64,000 nucleotides of DNA from Pseudonocardia kunmingensis (GTDB taxonomy: Bacteria; Actinomycetota; Actinomycetes; Mycobacteriales; Pseudonocardiaceae). A model generated the notes under the pieces. That model saw only the letters and a list, made by a program, of their open reading frames with translations. It did no database searches and had not been told where the DNA came from. This document shows positions 53,997 through 60,905 of this stretch, one piece after another. Both the position numbers and the translations under genes were made by a program. Each line of letters opens with the position of its first letter. Within the stretch, counting starts at the first letter, position 1. Where the stretch lies: the NCBI RefSeq assembly GCF_006716445.1, contig NZ_VFPA01000002.1, positions 62,001-126,000 of the forward strand, read 5' to 3'.

Positions 53997-54871
53997 CGTC
54001 GTTCTTCGGCGAGCTCGGCAAGCGGCTGGCCGAGAAGTGGCTCTCGCTCCTGCTGCTGCCGAGCCTCCTGCTGGCGGCGGTCGTCGGCGTCGCGGTCGCG
54101 CTCGGACACGCCTCCGCCCTCGACGGCGCCCTCCTGGCCGGCACGGCGGAGGCCTGGTTCCGGGCGGTGGGCGCGCTCCCCGTGGCCTCGCAGGTCCTCC
54201 TCCTGGGCGTGCTGCTGCTCGCCTGCAGCGGCGCAGGCCTGCTCGTGCGGGCGCTGGCCGGCGGCGTGGCGCGGGTGTGGCTCGGCAGCTGGGGGCACCG
54301 GGTGTCCCGGTTGGGCGACCTGCTCGTCGCGCGGCGTCGGGCGCGCTGGGACGCGGCCGACGCCGCGAGCGCGGCACCCGACCCGGCCGACCCGCGCCTG
54401 CGGCTGCGGGCCGCGCTGCGGCGCAACGCGATCGCGCCTGCCCGCCCCACCCGGCCGACCTGGATGGGCGACCAGCTCGCGGCCGCCGAGGCCCGCCTGC
54501 ACCACCAGCACGGTGCGGACCTGGAGTCGTGGTGGCCGCGGCTGTGGCTCGTCGTCGACGACTCCACCCGCAGCGAGCTGCGGGCGGCCCGCGCCCTCTT
54601 CGACGCCGCGGCCGTGCAGGCCGGCTGGGCGCTGGCGTACCTCGCCACCGCCCTGCTCTGGTGGCCCGCCGTGCTGATCGCCGCCGGGGTGGGGGTGAGT
54701 GCGTGGCTCCGCGGCCGCGCCGCCGTCCGCGTCCACGCCGCGCTGCTCGAGTCGGTCGTCGACGTGCACCGGAGCACGCTCGCCCGCCGGCTCGACCTGC
54801 TGCCCGAGGGGCAGACCTTCGACCGGGAGACCGGCCTGCGCGTCACCGACCTGTGCCGCAAGGGAGCCTGA
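53993..54871 (+). CDS. Membrane protein, second gene of the pair divergent from TPR-CHAT
   Basis: A 292-residue protein with several hydrophobic helices: two near the N-terminus (about 17-45 and 60-90) and one or two in the middle (about 205-235), separated by cytoplasmic Arg-rich stretches. The tail (LDLLPEGQTFDRETG) is soluble. I do not recognise a family. The ATG at 53993 shares four bases with the preceding stop, so the two proteins are made together. It could be an effector that disturbs the membrane, or a sensor for the CHAT protein; both are guesses. Confidence 0.65.
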   Translation: MTSFFGELGKRLAEKWLSLLLLPSLLLAAVVGVAVALGHASALDGALLAGTAEAWFRAVGALPVASQVLLLGVLLLACSGAGLLVRALAGGVARVWLGSWGHRVSRLGDLLVARRRARWDAADAASAAPDPADPRLRLRAALRRNAIAPARPTRPTWMGDQLAAAEARLHHQHGADLESWWPRLWLVVDDSTRSELRAARALFDAAAVQAGWALAYLATALLWWPAVLIAAGVGVSAWLRGRAAVRVHAALLESVVDVHRSTLARRLDLLPEGQTFDRETGLRVTDLCRKGA

Positions 54872-54881
54872 CGCCGGGATC

Positions 54882-54940
54882 CGCATGACGAACGGCACTT
54901 TCGTCGGTTAGGTACCGACGAAAGTGCCGTTCGTCATGCG
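54882..54940. terminator. Dispersed inverted repeat, copy D (perfect 24-bp arms)
   Basis: The 49-bp family core (54887-54935) is extended outward by CGCAT/ATGCG, giving perfect arms of 24 bp around an 11-nt loop (GGTTAGGTACC). It sits between the convergent membrane-protein and PfkB-kinase genes. Confidence 0.8.
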
Positions 54941-54944
54941 AAGG

Positions 54945-55844
54945 TCAGCGGCGGGCGAGCAGGGCGTCCACCTCCGCGCGGGTCGGGGCGGTGGCCGGGC
55001 CCGCGCGCGTCACCGCGAGCGCTGCCGCGGCGTTCGCCCTCATCGCCGCCCCGGTCAGGTCGGCGCCGCGGAGCAGTTCGGCGGCCAGGACGCCGCAGTG
55101 GGCGTCGCCTGCGCCGTTCGTGTCGACCGCCTCGACCGGTACGCCCGGCACGTGCTCGGCCACGCCGTCACGGACCACGTGGCAGCCGGCGGCGCCGTCG
55201 CGGACCACCACCACGGCGTCGCCGGGCAGCATCCGGGCGAGGGCCCGCCCGGCGTCGGCGGGGTCGGTCCGGCCGGAGAGCAGGCGGGCCTCCCGGGCGT
55301 TGCAGCTGAGCACGGACGTCCGTGCGAGGGTGCGCTCCCACAGCGCGGGGTCGATCTCGGCGACGAGCGGTCCCGGGTCCACCAGCAGCGCGCCGCCGCT
55401 GATCGCGAGGATCTGCTCGGCCTTCGCGGGGACGAGCAGGCTGTACCCGCTGACGTAGACGACGTCCCCGGCGCCTGCGCGGGGCAGGGCGCCTGCCACC
55501 GCGGTCTCGGCACCGCTGCCGGTGACGAACGTGCGCTCGCCGGAGTCGTCGACGAGCACCACGCAGAGGCCGGTGTCGGCGCCCGGGGTCGGCGGCAGGG
55601 CGACCGTGATCCCCTCGGCGGCCAGCGCGGCGCGGGCGAGGTCGCCGCGCGGGCCGGTGCCGTGCCCGCCCGTGTAGACGACGTCGGCGCCTGCCCGGGC
55701 GGCCGCGGCCATGACGTTGAACCCGCCGCCGGGTTGCTCGACGGTGGTCGAGGCGAGGACGTCACCGCCGACCGGCGGGAGCGCGGGCACCCGCATCACC
55801 AGGTCGATCACGACCTGACCGGTGTGGACGAGCCGCCCGGTCAC
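54945..55844 (-). CDS. PfkB-family carbohydrate or nucleoside kinase
   Basis: A 299-residue ribokinase-fold kinase. The glycine-rich substrate motif is EQPGGGFNVMAAAARAGAD (residues about 37-55); the signature DTNGAGDAHCGVLAAELL near 245-260 contains the catalytic Asp in GAGD. It transfers phosphate from ATP to a sugar or nucleoside hydroxyl. The GTG at 55844 overlaps the stop of the permease (GTGA), and the gene is last in a GntR / glycohydrolase / NCS1 operon, so its substrate is probably the imported or cleaved sugar or nucleoside. Ribokinase, adenosine kinase and pseudouridine kinase types all fit the family. Confidence 0.88.
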   Translation of the reverse strand: MTGRLVHTGQVVIDLVMRVPALPPVGGDVLASTTVEQPGGGFNVMAAAARAGADVVYTGGHGTGPRGDLARAALAAEGITVALPPTPGADTGLCVVLVDDSGERTFVTGSGAETAVAGALPRAGAGDVVYVSGYSLLVPAKAEQILAISGGALLVDPGPLVAEIDPALWERTLARTSVLSCNAREARLLSGRTDPADAGRALARMLPGDAVVVVRDGAAGCHVVRDGVAEHVPGVPVEAVDTNGAGDAHCGVLAAELLRGADLTGAAMRANAAAALAVTRAGPATAPTRAEVDALLARR

Positions 55845-57298
55845 GACCGCGGCTCCCGCGCGCCGCCGAGCGCGGCGTAGGCGCCCGCGCCGACGACGAA
55901 CGTGATCACCCAGGCCAGGCCGTTCTCGCCCAGCCAGGTGGCGGCCAGCGGCCCGGTGAACCAGGGGGCGTCGGACGGGCCGATCGTCGTGAACAGGTAG
56001 CCGACGACGATCGCCGCCGCCCACGAGCCCACGGCCCGCGGCTCCACGCCGGCCCGGTACCAGTAGGCGCTGGTGCGCGAGGTGTCCATGAGCGCGACGG
56101 GGTCGTAGTGGTGCCGCTTCAGCATGTCGACCGCGAAGACCCCCACCCAGGCCGTGATCGGCACGGCGAGGGCGCTGATGAAGGCGATGAACGGGGTGTA
56201 GAAGCCGTCGGCGACCAGCATGAAGTAGATCGCGCCGAGGAAGGTCACCACGACGTCGACGACCACGGCCCACACCCGGCGCACGCGGATGCCCAGCGTC
56301 AGCGTGGTCAGCCCGGCGGAGTAGACCGACAGGTGGTTGGACAGCAGGAGCCCGCCGAACGCGGCGATCAGGTAGGGCACCGCCATCCAGGTGGGCAGCA
56401 TCGCGCGGATCGCGGCCACCGGGTCCCCGGCGTCGGCGAGCGACGGGTCGCCCGCCGCGAGCATGCTGCCCAGCGAGATCAGCAGCACCAGCGGGATGCC
56501 GGCGCCCGCCGCGGCGGACAGGACCAGCGAGCCCGCCCGCACGGCCGGCGCCTGGTAGCGGGACACGTCGGCCGAGGCGTTGGCCCAGCCGATGCCCGTG
56601 CCCGCCGCGATCACGCCGACGCCGGCCACCACGACGCCGACCGGCGCGGGCGTCGCGGCGCCGATCGCAGCCCAGTCGACCGTGGCCACCAGCAGGCCGC
56701 CGACGACGAGGTTGAGGGCCCCGAACACCCACGTCGCCCACCGCTGCACCGCCACCAGGAACGCGTGCCCGAGACCGGCCACCAGCACCGTGAGCAGCTC
56801 GAACACCGCGATGCACACGATCGTGAGCACCGGGTGGTCCTTCGCCGCAGGGCTGGTGCCGAGCAGGATCGTGGCCAGCGACAGGAGGGCGAACGCCGCG
56901 GTCGTGGTGTTGACGGTCTCCCAGCCGAGCCGGGAGAGCAGCGAGATCACCGTCGGGCCGGTGTTGCCGCGCGCGCCGAACACCGCCCGGGACAGGGTGA
57001 GCCCGGGCGCGCCCCCGCGGCGCCCGGCGATCGAGACGGCGCCGACGATCGCGAACGAGCCGACCGAGCCGACGACGGCGGCGATGACCGCCTGCCAGAC
57101 CGTCATGCCCATCGCGACGAGCGTGGCGCCCAGCGGGAGCCCGAGGATCGAGATGTTGGCGGCGAACCACACCCAGAACAGCTGGCCGGGGCGGCCGTGG
57201 CGCTCCCCGGGCGGGACGGGTTCGATGCCCCGCGTCTCCAGGGTGGCGGTGTTCGCGGTGTCGGTGTTCGCGGTGCCGGTGGTGGTCTCGGTGGCCAT
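55841..57298 (-). CDS. NCS1-family nucleobase/nucleoside permease
   Basis: A 485-residue transporter with about 12 helices of the purine/cytosine/allantoin NCS1 family. Family features: RHGRPGQLFWVWFAANISIL near residue 33-52 and GWANASADVSRYQ. It imports purines, pyrimidines, hydantoins or similar by cation symport. The start is the ATG at 57298 with AAGGAGGCC in front. The gene before it is an ADP-ribosylglycohydrolase-fold protein and the next a PfkB kinase. Substrate cannot be fixed by sequence. Confidence 0.9.
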   Translation of the reverse strand: MATETTTGTANTDTANTATLETRGIEPVPPGERHGRPGQLFWVWFAANISILGLPLGATLVAMGMTVWQAVIAAVVGSVGSFAIVGAVSIAGRRGGAPGLTLSRAVFGARGNTGPTVISLLSRLGWETVNTTTAAFALLSLATILLGTSPAAKDHPVLTIVCIAVFELLTVLVAGLGHAFLVAVQRWATWVFGALNLVVGGLLVATVDWAAIGAATPAPVGVVVAGVGVIAAGTGIGWANASADVSRYQAPAVRAGSLVLSAAAGAGIPLVLLISLGSMLAAGDPSLADAGDPVAAIRAMLPTWMAVPYLIAAFGGLLLSNHLSVYSAGLTTLTLGIRVRRVWAVVVDVVVTFLGAIYFMLVADGFYTPFIAFISALAVPITAWVGVFAVDMLKRHHYDPVALMDTSRTSAYWYRAGVEPRAVGSWAAAIVVGYLFTTIGPSDAPWFTGPLAATWLGENGLAWVITFVVGAGAYAALGGAREPRS

Positions 57299-57309
57299 CG
57301 CGGCCTCCT

Positions 57310-58299
57310 TCAGCTGAGGGGGGAGCGGAGGGCGAGCAGCCCGTCGACGACTGCGTCGAGGTCGAGCCGGTTGACCGCGCGGACCTGGGAGAGCAGGTCC
57401 GCGGGCAGTCCGGCGACGCCGTGGTGCGCGCCCAGCACGGCGCCGCAGATCGCGGCGACCGTGTCGGTGTCGCCGCCCAGGGAGGCGGCGGTGGTCAGCG
57501 CGGCGCGCGGGTCCGCGCCCAGCCCTTCGGCCAGCGCGAACGCGGCGACGACCGACTCGTTCGCCGCCACCGAGGTGCCGACGACCTCGGCCACGGCGTC
57601 GGCGAGCTGGGCCCGGGACATGCCGCGCACCCAGCCCCGCACCCACCGCAGGCGGGCGGCGATGTCGCCGCCCGCCACCCAGTGCCCGCGGGCCGCCCCG
57701 GCCGCGGCGGCCCGCTCGGCGGCGTCCAGTGCGGCAGGGAGCCCCGCACCGGCGATGCCTGCGGACACCGCCGCCGCCACGGCCGCCGCGCCCGCGATGC
57801 CGAGGCCGGTGTTGTGGGTGACCCGGCTCGCCGCCACGACGGCGTCGAGCAGGCGCGGCCCGGCGACGGCGATGCCCACGGGGGCGACGCGCATGGCGGC
57901 GCCGTTCGTGGTGCCGTCGCGCCCCGTCTCGTCCGGCGACTCGCCCTCCTTGAGGCGGGTCAGCGCGCGCCGGGTCGAGGGGCCCAGCAGGTCCAGCGAC
58001 CCGCGCCGGATCATGTCCTGCTCCCAGTCCTCCAGCGCGGTGGCGAACACGACGGGGTCGACGGTGCCCCCGCCCTCGATCAGCAGCCGGGCCAGCAGCA
58101 GCGCCTGCTCCGTGTCGTCGGTGACGGTGCCCGCGGGCAGGCCGGGGGCGATCGGCTGGTCGGGCGCGCCGTCGAGGAGCCGGTCCACCGTGCCGTAGCG
58201 CGCGGCGATCCCGGGACGGGACATCGACTGCGTCGGCATGCCCAGCGCATCGCCCAGCGCGAGGCCGTACAGGGCGCCGAGCGCACGGTCCCGGATCAC
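57310..58299 (-). CDS. ADP-ribosylglycohydrolase-fold protein
   Basis: A 329-residue protein of the DraG/ARH fold, which cleaves N- or O-glycosidic bonds of ADP-ribose. Binuclear magnesium residues are visible: GLALGDALGMPTQ and TVTDDTEQALLLARLL at the N-terminal half, and GGDTDTVAAICGAVLGA near the C-terminus. It is thus probably active. The GTG at 58299 overlaps the GntR stop. In this operon with a nucleobase permease and a PfkB kinase it may hydrolyse a nucleoside, ADP-ribose-like compound or modified nucleotide, rather than reversing protein ADP-ribosylation; that is inference. Confidence 0.9.
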   Translation of the reverse strand: MIRDRALGALYGLALGDALGMPTQSMSRPGIAARYGTVDRLLDGAPDQPIAPGLPAGTVTDDTEQALLLARLLIEGGGTVDPVVFATALEDWEQDMIRRGSLDLLGPSTRRALTRLKEGESPDETGRDGTTNGAAMRVAPVGIAVAGPRLLDAVVAASRVTHNTGLGIAGAAAVAAAVSAGIAGAGLPAALDAAERAAAAGAARGHWVAGGDIAARLRWVRGWVRGMSRAQLADAVAEVVGTSVAANESVVAAFALAEGLGADPRAALTTAASLGGDTDTVAAICGAVLGAHHGVAGLPADLLSQVRAVNRLDLDAVVDGLLALRSPLS

Positions 58300-59000
58300 C
58301 GCTGCTCGCCGAAGGTCAGGTGGAAGCGGAAGTGCTCGGGGTCGAGCAGGCTCACGACGTGCTCGACGAGGCCGCCCCCCGCGCTCCGGGTGACGCGCAC
58401 GGCTCGCAGGAACGGCGTTCCCGGCGGCCGTTCGAGCAGCGCCGCTGCGGCGTCGTCGAGCGGTTCCATCGAGATCCACTGCTCGCCGCCGACGCCGTGC
58501 AGGCCCGCCGCGCGCAGCGTCGCGGTGATGGAGCCGTCGACGAGGCCGCGAGCGGGCAGGTCCGCGAGGAGCCCCACCGCCGGCAGTGACGAGGCCTCGA
58601 CGGAGATCGGGCGGCCCTCGAAGCGGCGCAGCCGCCGGACGGTCACGAGCGGCCCCTCCCGCTCCTCGACGCCCGGTTCGCCGCCGGCGGCGATGCCCAG
58701 CAGTTCGGTGGTGACCTCGGCGCCGGAGTCGGAGAGGGCCCGCGCCCAGCCGACGCCCTGGTCCAGCGGCACCCCGTCGAACGTCACGAACGAGCCGACG
58801 CCGCCCTCGGTGGTGATCAGGGCGCGGCGCTGCAGCTCGGCGAGGGCGCTGCGGACCGTGCCGCGCGACACGCTGTACCGGGCGGCCAGCTGGTTCTCCC
58901 CGGGCAGCCGGTCTCCGCGCGTGAGGCGCCCCGCGCGGATGTGCGCGGCGAGATCCTCGACCAGCCGAGCCCGCTTGGAGTGGGCCACCTGTTCGGTCAT
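58296..59000 (-). CDS. GntR/HutC-family transcriptional regulator
   Basis: A 234-residue regulator. N-terminal winged helix (RLVEDLAAHIRAGRLTRGDRLP then LAARYSVSRGTVRSALAELQ) and a C-terminal UTRA ligand domain (TVRRLRRFEGRPISVEASSLPA onward) typical of the HutC branch. It is first in the four-gene operon. The start is the ATG at 59000; a second in-frame ATG at 59006 lies inside the operator repeat at 58999-59016, so repressor would sit on the start region. The effector is probably the compound handled by the downstream permease, hydrolase and kinase. Confidence 0.88.
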   Translation of the reverse strand: MTEQVAHSKRARLVEDLAAHIRAGRLTRGDRLPGENQLAARYSVSRGTVRSALAELQRRALITTEGGVGSFVTFDGVPLDQGVGWARALSDSGAEVTTELLGIAAGGEPGVEEREGPLVTVRRLRRFEGRPISVEASSLPAVGLLADLPARGLVDGSITATLRAAGLHGVGGEQWISMEPLDDAAAALLERPPGTPFLRAVRVTRSAGGGLVEHVVSLLDPEHFRFHLTFGEQR

Positions 59001-59016
59001 GTACATACATGTACAT
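58999..59016. promoter_or_regulatory. Operator-like repeat overlapping the gntR start
   Basis: ATGTACAT (58999-59006), AC, ATGTACAT (59009-59016): each half is a perfect palindrome and the pair is spaced 10 bp. An AT-rich island in GC-rich DNA. It overlaps the start codon of the GntR regulator, its probable binding protein. Confidence 0.6.
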
Positions 59017-59052
59017 CCCCGAGCGGGGCCGTGTCCAGGCCGCGCACTCCAC

Positions 59053-59154
59053 CACCTTGGAGCCAAGGTGCGTGTCACATGGACCCCTGGACGGCACCTT
59101 GGAGCCAAGGTGCGCTCCACATGGACCCCTGGACGGCATCATGGCTCCAAGGTG
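59053..59154. repeat. Three tandem 42-bp units with internal palindrome
   Basis: CACCTTGGAGCCAAGGTG, a perfect palindrome with 8-bp arms, begins at 59053 and 59095; a degenerate third copy begins at 59137. The period is exactly 42 bp, and ACATGGACCCCTGGACGG fills the space in between. It lies between the gntR start and the end of the small Cys gene and contains no gene. It could be a transcription or regulatory element, or a terminator for the small gene at 59170. Confidence 0.85.
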
Positions 59155-59169
59155 CGGTCCTCGGCGTCC

Positions 59170-59442
59170 TCACTGCGGCTCCGCCCCGTGTCCTCCCGCA
59201 TGCCATGACGAGGTCATGCCGGTCGCCCGCCGGTCGCGGTGGGCGGCCTGGGCCGCGCGGGCGAGCTCGGCGAGCCGGCACGGCGAGCGCGGCGAGGCGT
59301 GCGCGCTGCTCGGGCACCCGCGACACCGCCCGTCCGGGCCGGCGACGTGGAGCACGAGCAGCTGCGACCACAGCCGCGTCCAACTCGCGATGATCACACC
59401 GGCTTCGGTGATCCGGTCCCGTGCCCGTCCCTCGGTCTGCAT
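59170..59442 (-). CDS. Small Cys-rich hypothetical protein
   Basis: A 90-residue protein. The middle reads GRCRGCPSSAHASPRSPCRL, with three cysteines in a CxxC...C pattern, seen in short actinobacterial proteins beside WhiJ-type regulators; zinc binding is possible. The first part (EAGVIIASWTRLWSQLLVLH) is helical. The start is the ATG at 59442; no strong ribosome-binding site. It diverges from the helix-turn-helix gene at 59558. Moderately certain that it is real. Confidence 0.5.
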   Translation of the reverse strand: MQTEGRARDRITEAGVIIASWTRLWSQLLVLHVAGPDGRCRGCPSSAHASPRSPCRLAELARAAQAAHRDRRATGMTSSWHAGGHGAEPQ

Positions 59443-59557
59443 GCCGGGGAGGGTCCGGCCGGCCGGTGACGGCTGGATCTTTCACCTGTCACCTCCCACC
59501 TGCCACCATCTGCCCACGATCCGTCACCGGACGGTCGCGGACAGCAGGGGGTGGGGC

Positions 59558-60397
59558 GTGCGCAGCGGTTCCCTGGTCCGGCGGCGGCAGCTCGCCCGCA
59601 TCCTGCGCGAGCTGCGGCAGAAGGCGGGCATGACGATCGAGACCGCCGCGCCCCTGCTCGACTTCTCGCCGAGCAAGCTCAGCCGGATCGAGAACGCGCA
59701 CCAGGGCGTGGACGTCCACGCCGTGCGCTCGATGATGGACGTCTTCGGCGTCGGTGGGGAGCGGTGGGGGGAGATCGTCGAGCTGACCCGGGAGGCCAAC
59801 GCCAAGGGGTGGTGGCGGGCGTACGGGCTGGACGACCAGGGCTACGTGCCGCTCGAGGCCGAGGCCAGCGCTGTTCGTGACTACACGGTCAGTCACGTGC
59901 CCGGGCTGCTGCAGACTCCGGCCTACGCCCGAGCGCTGCTCGCGAGCTCGCTGCAGCGGCCGTCGGGAACGGGCCTTGATCGCGACGTCACCGTCCGGAT
60001 GATCCGGCAAGAGCGGCTCACCTCGCCCGTGGAGCCCCTGGAGCTCCTCACGGTGGTCGAGGAGACGGCGTTGCACCGGCCGGTCGGAGGCGCAGCGGTG
60101 ATGCGTGCTCAGCTCGACCACCTCGCGGCGGCGGCTGCGCTCGAGACCGTGACGCTCCAGGTGCTCCCGACCGAGGTGGGCGCTCACCCCGGGATCAACG
60201 GTGCATTCACCGTCCTCAGCTTCGACGGGTTGGGCGAGCCGGACGTCGGCTACGTCGAGCACCCCGTGGGCTCGGTGCACATCGAGAAGTCGGAGCACGT
60301 CGAGCGAGCTAGGCTCGTGTTCGGCCACTTGCGCTCGGTGGCGCTGAGCTCGCCGGAGTCTGTCGCCCTCGTCGAGCGGGTGGCCGCCCAGCTCTGA
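59558..60397 (+). CDS. WhiJ-like helix-turn-helix regulator (XRE + DUF5753)
   Basis: A 279-residue protein. The N-terminal XRE helix-turn-helix (residues 8-70: RQLARILRELRQKAGMTIETAAPLL, then SPSKLSRIENAHQGV) is followed by the DUF5753 region (residues about 95-270: YTVSHVPGLLQTPAYARALL, then TLQVLPTEVGAHPGINGAFTVLSF). This pairing with a DUF397 protein is the WhiJ/AbaA-type arrangement, present in many copies in Streptomyces and affecting development and antibiotic production. The GTG at 59558 has GGGGGTGGGG in front. The DUF397 gene follows after 24 bp. Confidence 0.88.
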   Translation: MRSGSLVRRRQLARILRELRQKAGMTIETAAPLLDFSPSKLSRIENAHQGVDVHAVRSMMDVFGVGGERWGEIVELTREANAKGWWRAYGLDDQGYVPLEAEASAVRDYTVSHVPGLLQTPAYARALLASSLQRPSGTGLDRDVTVRMIRQERLTSPVEPLELLTVVEETALHRPVGGAAVMRAQLDHLAAAAALETVTLQVLPTEVGAHPGINGAFTVLSFDGLGEPDVGYVEHPVGSVHIEKSEHVERARLVFGHLRSVALSSPESVALVERVAAQL

Positions 60398-60421
60398 GAC
60401 CGTGACGCGAAGAGGTGCCCG

Positions 60422-60634
60422 ATGCCTGCCCCGATCCCGACCGGCGCCGTCTGGCGGAAGAGCAGCTTCAGCGGCGGGAACGGCGGGAACGGCTGCGTCG
60501 AGGTCGCCGCCCTCCCCGGCGGGGACGTCGCCGTGCGGGACACGAAGGACCGGGCCCGGGCGCCGCACCGGCACTCCGGCGAGGCGTGGCAGGCGTTCCT
60601 GACGGGCGTGCGGGCGGGGGAGTTCGGCGCCTGA
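60422..60634 (+). CDS. DUF397 protein, partner of WhiJ-like regulator
   Basis: A 70-residue protein of DUF397: WRKSSFSGGNG near residue 11, CVEVAALPGGDVAVRDTKD after it, and a short tail (EAWQAFLTGVRAGEF). The family includes BldB-like small proteins of Streptomyces that bind or modulate a partner helix-turn-helix protein. The start is the ATG at 60422 with a GAAGAGGTG site. It is co-transcribed with the regulator at 59558. Confidence 0.9.
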   Translation: MPAPIPTGAVWRKSSFSGGNGGNGCVEVAALPGGDVAVRDTKDRARAPHRHSGEAWQAFLTGVRAGEFGA

Positions 60635-60711
60635 CGCTGCCGGTGATCGGGCCCGCCAGGCCGCGGAGACGACCCGGCCGCCCAGGTGGCGGCCCAGGCC
60701 TCGGGAGGCTC

Positions 60712-60777
60712 GCACACACCTGCAGGGCTCGGCACACATGTCCGGTGGTGTGTGCCGGGTCGTGGAGGTGTGTGTGC
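60712..60777. terminator. Nested hairpin after DUF397 gene
   Basis: Outer arms GCACACACCT (60712-60721) and AGGTGTGTGTGC (60766-60777), inner arms GGCACACA (60731-60738) and TGTGTGCC (60749-60756). The CACA/TGTG repeats are unusual in this GC-rich DNA. Likely terminator ahead of copy E. Confidence 0.6.
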
Positions 60778-60814
60778 CGGCAGATCCAGGGCCCAGGAGC
60801 CAGGCTCCCACCCG

Positions 60815-60863
60815 GACGAACGGCACTCTCGTCGGTACCTAGCCGACGAAAGTGCCGCTCGTC
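60815..60863. terminator. Dispersed 49-bp inverted repeat, copy E
   Basis: Arms GACGAACGGCACTCTCGTC (60815-60833) and GACGAAAGTGCCGCTCGTC (60845-60863) with an 11-nt loop GGTACCTAGCC, reverse orientation like copy B. Two mismatches, so the most divergent copy. It lies at the 3' end of the convergent DUF2156 gene. Confidence 0.7.
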
Positions 60864-60905
60864 ATGCGGATCCCGTTTCCGGAGCCCAGCCGCCGTGCCG
60901 CGCCT

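Noticed and set aside
54887..54935. Short coding frames across the 49-bp elements (peptide TNGTFVG)
   Set aside because: The same peptide arises from the palindrome in every copy and has no gene structure; the element is non-coding.
58999..59016. In-frame ATG at 59006 as the GntR start
   Set aside because: It is possible, but it adds only two residues and lies inside the operator repeat; the ATG at 59000 is kept.
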